Source: Nectonema munidae (taxonomy: Eukaryota > Nematomorpha > Nectonematoida > Nectonematidae). From it: DNA of 64,000 nucleotides. Below are positions 44,801-55,359 of this stretch, one piece after another; within the stretch, counting starts at the first letter, position 1, and every line of letters begins with the position of its first letter. Both the position numbers and the translations under genes were made by a program. Where the stretch lies: contig JAUIRK010000759.1 in NCBI GenBank assembly GCA_030549495.1, positions 52,044 to 116,043 on the forward strand. The letters run 5' to 3'. The notes below the pieces were generated by a model. It did no database searches, was not told the origin of the DNA, and saw only the letters and a program-made list of their open reading frames with translations.

Positions 44801-44929
44801 AGGCATCATAAAAAGTTTTAGTAAACATTTTGTTTGCTTCAATTTTATAAGATCAAATTTAAATATGGGATGCGATATGATAGTTAAATTTTTTTAGGGG
44901 TGCAGAACAAAAAAGGTTGGGAATCACTG
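41876..44929 (+). mobile_element. ZBED5/SCAND3-like hAT transposon (3,054 bp)
   Basis: Ends are CAGGGGTTCCCAACC and GGTTGGGAATCACTG, 15-bp inverted repeats with two mismatches. The 8-bp target duplication CTCTAGGG (41868-41875) / CTCTAGTG (44930-44937) differs at one position. A broken transposase occupies 43052-44730. About 1.1 kb of AT-rich leader lies between the left end and the gene. It sits in the largest NOM1 intron in the opposite orientation to the gene. Confidence 0.93.
43052..44730 (+). pseudogene. ZBED5-like hAT transposase, few breaks
   Basis: N-terminus MSKIRKWSDEYVCFGFNCNE with SQRPQCILWESIFSNANLKP (BED finger, CxxC reduced to CILW; the His pair is lost), then a gap. Core: LSNNVIQSGILDMSENVLQQ, SSTDVSNCSQLIALVRYVHE (the LDES catalytic block before it is deleted, leaving STDVSNC), FLFCEELITTT, PSMLGNKSGF, GTHCFLHRHALASKTLPPML and LLYHTEVRWLSRGKILTRFF. 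C-terminus: TTLEKFWRLAMNMFPKLSEK and TYLCETGFSTLLLLKTKSRN, the hAT dimerisation domain. Three frame breaks or so. The loss of LDES makes it inactive. Confidence 0.9.
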
Positions 44930-45181
44930 CTCTAGTGCATCATATCTATCTTTGATCTGATTAAAAAAAAATCAAAATAGGTAAATTTGACCTTGAAATT
45001 GTTTCTTTTACTATGGTAGGAGTTTTACTTTTATTATCCGAAAAAGCTATGTTAAAAATTTCTGGAAAGATTTTTTACCTTTTAGAGTATAGTTTGTAGA
45101 ACATAGGGGATACTTTGTATTTTCGAAAAAATAAATGTATACTTTATTATGTATACTTCTTTCTACATTGGACTATGCTGG

Positions 45182-46248
45182 CAGGGTAAAATTTAAAATT
45201 AAAATTTTGCACAGCAAAAATTGCTATGCAAAATTTAAATGGTGTAGCAGTTGCTATTTTTTTGTGTAGCAGTTTTTCACTCATGAAGGAGTCCTCAAGC
45301 GCATGATTTAAGACTTCGGCATTAGCATGGCTAACATTTTTAATCACAAGAACCTAGTTTGCAGACAACCTTGTTCATCAATAAACAAAACAAAGATCAC
45401 CTCTTTTTCAATGGTATCAGTGGCACTATCAAGCATCACAGAAAAGTATTCGCGTTCATCTTGCATAGTCTCACCAATACAGTGAGTGAATTCTTGACAC
45501 TTTGGTTCATTCAAGTATGTCTGGCCCAACTGTACACCATTACGTAGTTCTAGTTCTGCAATTTTTGGATATTTACTAAACGACAATTTTTCTTTTGCCA
45601 AAACATAGCTAATGTCTATCAGTTTTCCAACTTTTTGCTCCTCTTCAAAAGAAGCAAGGATACACATCTCCCAATATGAGTTGACTTGTAAATATCTATG
45701 AAAGATGCGGGTTTGTGTTCAAGATTTAAAGCTTTGCTATGCATATCTAACTTTGAATGTTTGACAACATTATCTTTCTTTAAGGTAGTAGTGTTCTTGA
45801 TGCCTACTATGAAAGAGGGACTAAAATTTCCCAGTTCGTTCAGCTTTGTCTCATTTTTTTGACACAAATCACAAGATATTGTGTGCACCATGCCATTTGT
45901 CTCTGAGTACTTACTTTAGCCATTCTTTCTTAGGATCAAGTTCTTTTGCCCATTTTTGAACAGTATACAATTTTACACCACTTGTCATTTTGATCGAAAC
46001 AATTCACATACAAATACACACTAAAAATAATGTCTTTAAAAAAATGAAAAAAATTTAAATAACAGATAATAGCAACTAGCATTAAGTTATTTATAATCAA
46101 GGCTATATGCATTGAACAGCTGATCGATCATCACAGTCGGGCACACACACGCTCAGCCAGCCACTGCGATGCACATTTGAAAATTCCATAGCAAATCTCC
46201 GATTTTACATCGCAAAATGCGATGCGATACCGGTTAAATTATACCCTG
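45182..46248 (-). mobile_element. Internally deleted ZNF862-like hAT (1,067 bp)
   Basis: Ends CAGGGTAAAATTTAAA (left) and, on the minus strand, CAGGGTATAATTTAACC (right). Target duplication TATGCTGG (45174-45181) / TATGCTGA (46249-46256), 7 of 8 matching. Sequence near the right end is rich in GCGATGCGAT-type motifs, and TGCACAGCAAAAATTGC near the left end forms part of a subterminal repeat. Carries only the N-terminal half of a transposase on the minus strand. Confidence 0.9.
45300..45995 (-). pseudogene. ZNF862/C17orf113-like hAT transposase, N-terminal half
   Basis: Starts TSGVKLYTVQKWAKELDPKK, then MVHTISCDLCQKNETKLNEL (CxxC) and VVKHSKLDMHSKAL (HxxxxxH), a TTF/BED-like finger. Continues VLAKEKLSFSKYPKIAELEL, NGVQLGQTYLNEPKCQEFTH and YFSVMLDSATDTIEKEVIFV (first acidic block: LDxATD), LQTRFL and VSHANAEVLNHALEDSF. 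The pattern matches ZNF862-like hAT proteins. Everything after the first catalytic block is gone. Confidence 0.85.
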
Positions 46249-46256
46249 TATGCTGA

Positions 46257-46811
46257 TCACCTCTTATTGCTTCATCTTACTTCTCTTTTTTCTGGAATTA
46301 CTTATTGAATGAAGTTAGAATGTTTTTGCTTAAAACTACAATTCTACTTGTTTATAACAAAAGTTTAAGCTACATAATTAGCTAGCAAGACCCTACAAAA
46401 GAAAGCAGGCAAGATCCTTAAAAAAATGACCTTTTTAATCCAATATAATTGGTATATTCAAAATTAGTACCATCAGATGAACATGAATACACATAAATAA
46501 TGTTTGAATAAAATTTTCGAGGTGTCCTCTTTCCAGAACGAAAATAATAAAACAGATATATAAAAAAGTGTTAATAAAATGAATTATAAAAAATTTAAAC
46601 CCATAAAATAAGTTTTATATGCCACATATCCGTTAGGTTAACTGTTTGGTTACGTGGCGAAAAATATTACAAATGTCCATTATGTCCACTCAGACATACT
46701 TGACACATTCCTTTTCTAGACGTTCTTGTGTGACCCAAATCGTGGGTCTCTGTTGGAACTTTTGGGGCATAGAATGGAGGAAGGTGTAAAATGGACAAAC
46801 ATTTCTTCCTA
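46257..46811. other. NOM1 intron spacer
   Basis: AT-rich, with a short GGTTAACTGTTTGGTTACG patch. No element assigned. Confidence 0.4.
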
Positions 46812-46815
46812 TTAA

Positions 46816-46976
46816 CCCATTAAGTACCATAGAAATCAGACGATATCTAAAAAAGCAGAATATTTATATTCAAAGTCATTGAAAAAAGCAGAATATTTAT
46901 ATTCAAAGTCATTGAAAAAAGCAGAAAAAGATGAAATTACTTATGTTCCCAAATAGGAGCATTGGGACTTAATGGG
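46816..46976. mobile_element. piggyBac-type MITE (161 bp)
   Basis: Flanked by TTAA at 46812-46815 and 46977-46980. Inverted ends CCCATTAAGTACCA and TGGGACTTAATGGG. A TTAA target with CCC-starting ends is the piggyBac signature. The interior contains a 33-bp tandem duplication. No coding capacity. Confidence 0.88.
46848..46925. repeat. 33-bp tandem duplication inside the MITE
   Basis: The unit AAAAAAGCAGAATATTTATA plus TTCAAAGTCATTG occurs twice without visible mismatch, with a third partial start (AAAAAAGCAGAAAA). Perfect identity suggests a recent replication slip. Confidence 0.9.
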
Positions 46977-46980
46977 TTAA

Positions 46981-47461
46981 AATTAAGTAATGCTGAAAGT
47001 CATACATTTTGTAATTTTAAAGAAAGCTTTTTCTCTGATGAAATTAAAAATCTATACTTATATATTTTGTACCTGTTTTAATTATGCTTCTTTGCAAGAT
47101 TTTTCTAGTACTTTCTTCCTTTTTACCAATTTTTTCTAAAGGAAAATTACGAATAAAAGGAAAGAAATAAGGTGAAGAAGGGCTTTAATTATACGTTGTA
47201 AATTAGAGAATTGATCTTTGCGTTCCACAATCTTCATCAAGGCTGCAAAGAATAAAAAAATAAAAGAGAGTTTTACAGAATTGGCAATTCTGACATTATA
47301 AACGAAGGCTCATTCAAATGTATTAGAAAAAGAAGTTTGCATCGTGGTAGTGTCTATTTTCGCTCAACACTCTTCCTATACAACAAAGCAGCTGCCTCAT
47401 CTTAAAGTGAACTTGTGATAGCTTGAAACCTTTTTTCTAGATATTGTGTTATTGGCGCATG
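46981..47461. other. NOM1 intron spacer
   Basis: AT-rich, nothing recognised. Confidence 0.45.
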
Positions 47462-47468
47462 CTCTATA

Positions 47469-47675
47469 CAGCGTTTTTCAAACTGTGAGTCCCGACCCGT
47501 CGCGTGAAAAATAAAATGGGTCGTGACAAAAAAGAAAGGACATATAAATAGTCGATGTTGAATAAATGAACTTACTGGTGATCAGAGTTTGTCTTATTAC
47601 ACCTAAGTATTTTGGGTCGCGATGCAAACGGTGCTTCTTGCTATGGGGCGCAGTAAAAAAGTTTGAAAAACGCTG
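47469..47675. mobile_element. hAT MITE (207 bp)
   Basis: Perfect 16-bp inverted ends: CAGCGTTTTTCAAACT and AGTTTGAAAAACGCTG. Target duplication CTCTATA / CTCTATGA (47462-47468, 47676-47683), identical apart from one missing base. The interior has GGGTCG/GTCGCG motifs near each end. Its ends match the terminus of the hAT relic at 60869-62733 (CAGAGTTTCTCAAACT), a likely source of transposase. Confidence 0.9.
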
Positions 47676-47683
47676 CTCTATGA

Positions 47684-48025
47684 GGCCGCAGAAAAAATTA
47701 GTGCAATCTGTATTTCATTCGTTAATTCAAACTACAAAACAAGCTCGGCCATTTAATTCGAAATCACCCTTTAAAACTGACGCTGTTTCCCGTGACTCGA
47801 ACATAAATTTCAAGCACTTGCAAAGTTAAACAAGAAAGTAAGGGCAAAGGATAACGCCTTCAGCTATCATCTTTTTATATTCAAAAATTAAAACATGCTT
47901 TAAATTTTTTGTATAGAAATTGTAGTTAAAGGATCACTATTCACAGAGCGTGTAGAGAGCGTGTAGGCACGGGCTATGGGCATTATGTAAAGACGGGAGT
48001 CTAAGTATGCACTTATATGAAAATC
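47684..48025. other. NOM1 intron spacer beside the gypsy element
   Basis: No gene seen. GAGCGTGTAGAGAGCGTGTAG at 47948-47968 is a short direct repeat. Confidence 0.45.
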
Positions 48026-48345
48026 TTTATTCACGTGTGTGATAATTATTGCCTCGATTCTCTTTCAACTACTGTACCTGTATTGTGATAATTACTGCTT
48101 TAGTTATCATTCAATTAATTACTATACTTGTAATACTTATTGCCTCAATTATTGTTCAATTTAACTTATCTACTTGTGATGATTATTGCCTCAACTATTC
48201 AATTTAAAGAATACCTAGAATAATCAATTAACACTTCGACTTTGTATTTATATACCTGGTTCAATTTTACTTTCGTTATTGTAACTTATATTTAGTCGAA
48301 TAAAGCTTCATCTTTTCTCTGAAGTATTCAACTTATACCATGTCA
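48026..48345 (+). repeat. Second LTR copy, inverted relative to the first
   Basis: Reads on the plus strand TTTATTCACGTGTGTGATAA to ACCATGTCA and aligns with the minus-strand reading of 51911-52218. For a normal element with minus-strand coding it should align in the other orientation. It abuts the end of the integrase region at 48346. Confidence 0.88.
48039..48222 (+). repeat. 46-bp tandem units within the LTR
   Basis: Units beginning GTGATAATTATTGCCTC start at 48039, 48085, 48130 and 48176 (spacing 46, 45, 46). The same four units are present in the other LTR, so the array predates this insertion. Repeated blocks in an LTR U3 region often carry enhancer sites; that role is inferred. Confidence 0.85.
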
Positions 48346-51300
48346 ATAATAGGGGGTGAAGTTACTGGTGGTCCTGGTAGATCGTCTGACCGTTTGTTGG
48401 TCTTGAATTTCATGAGTTGGTTCGTGCCTGTTCTCTGTTTGATCTTCCTGATGAGTGTGCTTTCTGGAAGTTTTGGATCGGATCGGATTCAACTGTCGGT
48501 GGACAAGGTGCCAAGTCATTCACTGAAACTCTAGATTGCTGACCATCTGCTTTCTCGATGCGAGCATAAGAATGGTTTACATCTAGCAACTTGACTTCTT
48601 CAACCAGAGGGTCGTTTTTATTTTGCCTGATGAAATTTTTCAAGAGCACTGATCCTTCCAATGAGTCGGTTAGCCATGATGGAATTGAGATTCCAAAACT
48701 TGCTCTTCGCATTGGTGCTCGTGCAAAGTAAAGATCGGAGTGAGTGTGCCACTTGAGGAATAACGCTTTCACATCTCTCTGTCGGCAACATCTGGTTTCG
48801 TAAAGCAAGTTGAATGGACTTCCAAATTATCCCATTGTACCTTTCCACTTGTCCATTACCTATCGGATGATAGGGGGTGGAGTTACTAGTGGCTATACCT
48901 CTCATGTTCAGGTACAACTTGAATTCTTCTGAGTGAAAAACCTGTGCATTGTCAGAATGAATGTACGCTGGAAAGCCGCAAAGTGTAAAGATCTGATCCA
49001 GGCATCTTATTGTTGTTGCCGCGTCCATACTAGAACAAGCGAAGATGAAAGGCGTGAAAATTCATCTACCACGGTAAACATGTAACGTCGATTTGACGAG
49101 AATGGCACAGGACCTTTAAAGTCAATGCTCAGTCTTTCCATGGGGTGCGTTGCCTTAATCAGTGTGCCATTGTTGGTTTTAGGAAATCGGGGCTTGAGCT
49201 CGGCGCACAGGCGACAGAATGAAAAAACTTCTTTGACATCTTCAGTTGAGAAAGGTAGGTTTCGTTGGCGAATGAGATGCAAGAGTCTTGTAACACCGTG
49301 GTGGCAAAGGCTGGCATGTATATCTTCCAATTTCGTTTTGTTTGGCAGAGAAGAGCAATACGCTCGAGTGAACGCGTCAGGTGCCACATTATTCAGTCCT
49401 GGTCTGTATTTGATTGAATACTTGAATGGTGCAAGTTCCAGTCGCCAGCTAAGAATTTTGCTATTTTTTATCTTCGTTCGTTTCCTGTCATCGAACATAA
49501 ACGCGACGGACCGCTGATCCGTTACCAATTCAAAGGGACGGCGAGCTAATAAATGGGCCCACTTTCTGACAGCTTCCACGATCGATAATGCCTCCTTCTC
49601 GACTGATGGATATAATTTCTCGCTCCCTTGCAATGTACGAGACATGAACGCAACGGGCCTACCTTCTTGATTAAGTGTAGATGAAATAGCTATTTCAGAA
49701 GCATCACATTCTATCACAAATGATTTTTCTTCGTTCACTGATTTTAGGCTCGCTTTCTCCAAATCCTTTTTCAAAATCTCGAAGGCGGTTACGGCAATTT
49801 TCGATAAATGAAAGCAATGTGAAGCGACCAGAGGTTTGACTTTATCAGAAAATCGAGGCAACCACTTGGCGTAATAAGCGAAGAGACCCATGGCGCGACG
49901 AAGTGATGCCGTGCTTGTAGGAATAGGAAGTTCTTTTAGAGGGCGCAACCGTTCGGGATCAGGCTGAATTCGATTGTTACCCACAAGATATCCCAGGACA
50001 CATAACTGGTTGACCGACTTGACCGTTTTTGACTCATTTAGGGTTAAGTTTCTTCTGCGAATCGCGTTTAGGAAATTTTCAACATTATTGTCATGTGAAG
50101 CCTGATCATCTCCAGCAATGGTGATATTGTCGAGGTAGGGATAAGTATCCTGCAGTTTATCCTCTTCAACAATTGTGTCCATTATTCTTTGAAAGGCAGC
50201 TACAACGTTTGTTACACCAAAGGGGATTCGTGTAAATTCATAAAGCCGATTGTTCGCTTCAAACCCAGTGTATTTGAACTCGCTTTGATTCAAAGGTATT
50301 TGGTGGTAAGCGTTCTTGAGATCGAAGGTAGAAAACACTTTGTAATTCGCCAATTTGTTAATCATGTCGTCTATTTTCGGGAGTGGATAACTGTCCAGCT
50401 CGGTAAATCTGTTTATCGTTCGCGAGTAGTCAATACAAAGTCGTCTTTTTGAGTTGTTTTTGTCATTGACGATCTGCGCTCTCCACGGGGAGGAACTTTT
50501 TTTATGATTCCTTCTGACAGCAGTTTATTGATTTGTTGGTTAATGAATTTGTGATCCTCGCTGCTGTATCTTCTTGATTTGTCTGCGATGGGGCGGCAAT
50601 GTTCAGTGAGGTTCGAGAACAAATATGGGGTTTGAGTGAATGCTTGATTGACAGAGCATACGCTCATCTTCCCATCAATAACCAGATCAGCTTCACATCC
50701 TCCATATTCTACAATGAATTTATTGTGCATGCGCTGAAAATCTTGGCCCAAGATAACGTCAGCACAAAGTTTATCCATCACACCCAGCCTAATCGAATGA
50801 TAATGCCGGCCATTGGCTTCTACTTCAACAGAACATTCTTTGCCAACACGGGTATGCATGTCGGATAAAGCCATTGAAATTTCTCTTCTACATTCACTGA
50901 GAGGAAGTTTAAGCCTTCTGACAGTATCGCTGTTTATGTAGCTTTCGGAACTTCCTGAATCGTATAAGGCGTGAAGTAGGTGGCCTTTGATGTAAATGGC
51001 TGAAATCGCCGTTGAAAGTGATATTGGGAACGCGGCAATGATCTCAGCAGCTGTATTAACGTTAACTGCTGCTAACGACCCGTTGTTATTATTCATTGAA
51101 CGACACATCTTTGAGTAGTGACCGATTTTCTTGCATGAGTGGCAGGTCGCATCTTTAGCGGGACACGTCGATCTGTTGTGTAGTTGACCGCCACAAAAGA
51201 AGCACTTCTTTTTGTTTTGATTCGTCACAACCGAATCGAGATGTTCTGAAGAAGTGGATGCTTCTTGGATATGATCTTGGGGAGATGCGCTTTTGTCACC

Positions 51301-51910
51301 AGGTCCAATTAAGGCGGCCGCTCCAAAGTTTTGATCCGATACGTACTTTGTGGCGTTTTGTTGTGCCCTGTCGAGTGAGAGTGCAATGTCAAAGGCGTTT
51401 CTCAAGTCGATAGTTTTGTTTTCCAACAACCTTTGTCTAATCAAAGATGATGAAATGCCATTGATGAACGCATCCCTTGTGAGATCCTCGCGATATTCTT
51501 GCGCGGTAACATTTTTAAATTCTATCTCCTTTGCTAAATTGACAAGGCCTTGCATGTACTGCTCCAACGTCTCTCCCTGACCTTGTCGTCTCGTAGCAAG
51601 TAAGTGACGTGCAAATATTTCGTTGGGCTTCTTGTCAAATATTCGAGAAAGAGTGTTCATCGCTTCGTCATAGGTTGTGCTGCATTCTTCTACCTGCTCA
51701 TATATTGTGAAAGAAACGCAGTTTATTAGTGTTCTTAGCTTGTCTGGGGCATCGTTACCACACTCGGTTATAAAATTCTCAAGACTTTTGTGCCAGTGTC
51801 TCCCCTCTCTTGGTGCTGTCGGTGATGTTGGGTCTAAATCAAGACGATCGGGCTTTAGCAACTTTGAGGTCATGATGGAGTTAAAGAAACGGACCACTAG
51901 TCGAATAAAT

Positions 51911-52218
51911 TGACATGGTAATACTTCAGAGAAAAGATTAAGCTTTATTCGACTAAATATAAGTTACAATAACGAAAGTAAAATTAACCAGGTATATATA
52001 TACAAAGTCGAAGTGTTAATTGATTATTCTAGATATTCTTTAAATTGAATAGTTGAGGCAATAATCATCACAAGTAGATTAGTTAAATTGAACAATAATT
52101 GAGGCAATAAGTATTACAAGTATAGTAATTAATTGAATAACTGAAGCAGTAATTATTACAATACAGGTACAGTAGTTGAAAGAGAATCGAGGCAATAATT
52201 ATCACAACGTGTATAACA
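51911..52218 (-). repeat. 5' LTR of the gypsy fossil
   Basis: On the minus strand it begins TGTTATACACG and ends ACCATGTCA. It has a TATATATATA stretch about two thirds along and AATAAAGC near the end, the order expected of promoter and poly(A) signal, so this copy is correctly oriented for the coding region. The first half is built of four ~46-bp tandem units. Confidence 0.85.
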
Positions 52219-54264
52219 AGGTGGCATACAGTCATAATGTTATTATAAATATACAAGACATAATATATTTATCAAAAAATAAAATGAGCTAAAATATCAC
52301 AAGATTGTTAGCCAAATAAAATTATTTCAAAAATATACTATTCTAGGAAAAATGAGAAGTATGATGACGATACAGTAAAATTTTTGATGAAAAAAGACAG
52401 TTGTGAATTTTTTGAATATTGACGATGTGTGTTTGTTATTATTTATCTGTTCTCTTAGAAAGTAAGAAAATAGCGTTAGTGAATCATATGTTGAGTTAAA
52501 TATTCACTAGTTAATTTGTGCTTCAATTCAAATAATAATTGCCTGCTTGCGTGTATTTAGTATGACAATTAATTGAAAAAATACAATTTTAAATCAAAAT
52601 TGGAGAAAAACAGTATAATTTCAAAAAATAGAAAGTTTACTTTTCAATTCTATTCACAAAACTTGATATGTATAAGGGAACTTCAAATTATTTTCTTTCA
52701 CAAAGCATTACGCATCAGTTTGATGCGCAAGAAAACAAGGCAAGTTACGAATCATATTTATTTATAACTCTTTAAGAATTTTTAGTGAGACAGAGAAATG
52801 TTAGAGGTATCATGCACGCCCATTTAAACCCTTTTTAGCAGTGCTATATTTTTTGAGTTTTAAAAAAAGGAAATAATGGTAGCTTTTCTAAGCATAGGGA
52901 GTGGTCATTCTTTAGTCGAGGGAGAAGAAAAAAGAGTTGCGCCTAAATATTTAACATTTAAGTAGTTGGAATGAGAGTGTGCCTTTTTGCACAAAGCATT
53001 TGGAGTTCGATTTTTGGAAGGACTTGCAGTGCAAGTGGATAGATACTTTGCCGAGACAGTTTCAAAAAATAAATCTAAGTGTTTTCATAAAAAATTAAAT
53101 TTTTAGTAAGTACAAAACTTAATACGCATTATAAATAGCTTCGAAGATTCATATATGCCGCGTTGTGAAGATTTGTTATTTTTGCAATGAATTCATGTAT
53201 ATAAGTTATATTATTCACGCGTGCTAAATGAATAAGTGTGTCAAAAAGCACCTAGCATTTACTGAAGACATTTAGGTAGATGCTAGTTAGAGCTTTGTCT
53301 TTAGTGAATCTTTCACATGCATGATTCTAAGAAAATTATTATGAGTGAAATGACTATCTCAAATATTCAAAACTTATCTCAAAGTTGATGTCATCATCGT
53401 AGAGGCATTTTCTGCGTTATATGTGTATTAAAAGTTATCACAAATTTATCGGTAAAAATAAGTACACAATTTTGGAATAAGACAATTCTTTTCTGAATAA
53501 AAATTGTTTCATTTAAATAAATTTAAAAAATGGGGAAAAACTTCCCGATAAAGCGGCCACTTTCTTTTAAAACTTCAATGACCAAAATTTAACCAGAAGC
53601 TTAAAGTAGCACTTTTTAAATCTTTGTTAAGTATAGTAAAAATTTGTAGTATAAACTATAGCTTACTTGATACGTTTTTTAAGTTATCAGAGATAAACTA
53701 TCTAAAAGCATGAATACGTTAGAAAAAGGGAAAATGGATCAATTTCTTGTGGGGAGCGATTTTCATTGACTCTTTTATACAATTCCTATTTTGTTTTTAA
53801 GTTGAGTGTCATCACGTTAATTCTCAAAAAGTAATAAGAATCATCTCAATAAGTATTTATCTCCTTTTCACACTTCAATTCTTCAGACCTCAATACCATT
53901 ATAAATATTTTGGAGGGTAATTCCACGCTTACGCAATTACACAGTTTCAATAATTTTAAGTTTAAATTACTTGAAGGGTTTACACTGGGATGCAGATTCT
54001 AAAGCAACTTACATAGTTCTATGGTTATCACGCCTATAAATTAATTGCCAAAAATTTTATCGACGCCCCATATTTTCATACAATAACATAAAACATGTAG
54101 GGTTACGCAATTCGAAATAAGGACCCCCTCATTAAACCTATGAATTATATTCAGGTTTAAAGAGCCAATACACACAATCCACGCAGTATTTAATGCAGCA
54201 TTAAACATTGGTCTTTGATTTTTAAAAATTTATATTTGGATAAGATATAAATCTCAAATAAAAT
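52219..54264. other. NOM1 intron, no recognised element
   Basis: About 2 kb of AT-rich DNA. No frame with known motifs, no terminal repeats identified. Confidence 0.5.
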
Positions 54265-54266
54265 TA

Positions 54267-54288
54267 CAGTAGACCCTCGTTAACTCGG
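54267..54288 (+). mobile_element. Tigger/pogo left terminus
   Basis: CAGTAGACCCTCGTTAACTC followed by GG, preceded by the TA expected of a pogo insertion. This is the classic Tigger end. The sequence beyond is corrupted or decayed and no right end was identified. Confidence 0.65.
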
Positions 54289-54319
54289 CCCCTGAAACCT
54301 GGGAATTGGGAGAAGTGGG

Positions 54320-54600
54320 CCGGGGCCGGAAAAAAAAAAGGTTTCCCCTCATGGGCTTACAAGGGGTGTTCTTCATTCTTTTTTTTTTTTTTCTTTGTCG
54401 TATAAGAACCCTTTTTTTTTTTTTTCCTCTATAGGTGGTGCGGGGTTTTTCAAAATTTTGACGTTTTTTAAAATCTTATTGTGGTAAAAATTCCCCCAAT
54501 TAAAAATTTTTTTTTAAAAAAAAAATATATATATATATACTTTTTCTTTTGTTGAATCAGAAAAAATGGGGGCGCCCCCCCCCCCCCCCCCCACACTTAA
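54320..54600. other. Homopolymer-rich stretch, possible sequence artefact
   Basis: Runs of A, T, G and C of 8 to 18 bases follow one another closely (for example T15 near 54380, T14 near 54410, C18 near 54575), plus (AT)7. Such density is unlike the rest of the window and suggests poorly resolved assembly within a repeat. Confidence 0.5.
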
Positions 54601-55359
54601 ATAAAAAGAATAATATTTTTATCATCATTTTAGGATTGATATAATTACAGTCGCTGAAAAATTTTAATAGAAAAATACAATATATCAAAAAAACTAAAAA
54701 TCAAACTTATTTATTAAAATTAAAAACTTATTAAAAATGAAGCTTATTAATATTTACTTTCACTAAATAGACATTAGACATAGAGTATTAAAAATTCATT
54801 TATAAAACATTTATAAAAAATTTATAGTAAGTATTTATAGCTACATAGTAGGTGTTGTGTGTACTAGGGAATGTGCTGACATTCTGCCCCAACTGTCCAC
54901 ATTTGCTTCATCTTTTGATAGTTATGCAATTAGAAAATGTGACGAGTTTTTATCTGGTCAAAATATATCAACATAAGAATAAAATTTCATTTTTTTGTCT
55001 TGTGTCAAAAATACAATGTACTAATTTGTAATATCATGAATTTTTATAATTTACATTATTCTATTTAAGTTTTATTAGGCTTAAATAATTCTTAAATTGA
55101 CCCTTTTCATTAGAATTTGAGACAGCAATTACCAAACCAAATTTTCAATAGCACATCTTGGACATAAATTATTTCTTTAAATCTACATACTATAAACTCA
55201 AACTCATCTACACCGTGGAATTGCCCTTTAATAAATTTGAGCATCGAGTATAGGATATAGACAAGGAGAGCCTTGTGTAAAGGATAGCTTAATTAGCAGT
55301 CACACGCCAAAACATTTTTATACATTATAATAAAAACGGATAAAAACAACTCAACATAC
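54601..55359. other. NOM1 intron, 5' end
   Basis: AT-rich DNA up to the donor of the 55360-55537 exon. Nothing recognised. Confidence 0.45.

Larger units (their letters stand above)
48026..52218 (-). mobile_element. Ty3/gypsy LTR retrotransposon fossil with inverted terminal repeats
   Basis: Fossil element with coding sense on the minus strand, between two related ~310-bp terminal repeats (48026-48345 and 51911-52218). Parts in transcription order from the right: LTR; gag with a CCHC-type knuckle region (about 51880-51080); protease (about 51000-50700); reverse transcriptase and RNase H (about 50560-49400); integrase (about 49300-48400). It looks nearly complete but is broken, with a handful of reading-frame breaks. 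Unusually, the two LTRs face each other in opposite orientation instead of repeating directly. They differ at only about ten places by eye, so the insertion is not ancient. The gag-protease style suggests a CsRn1/Mag-like lineage, but this is tentative. It lies in the largest NOM1 intron. Confidence 0.88.
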
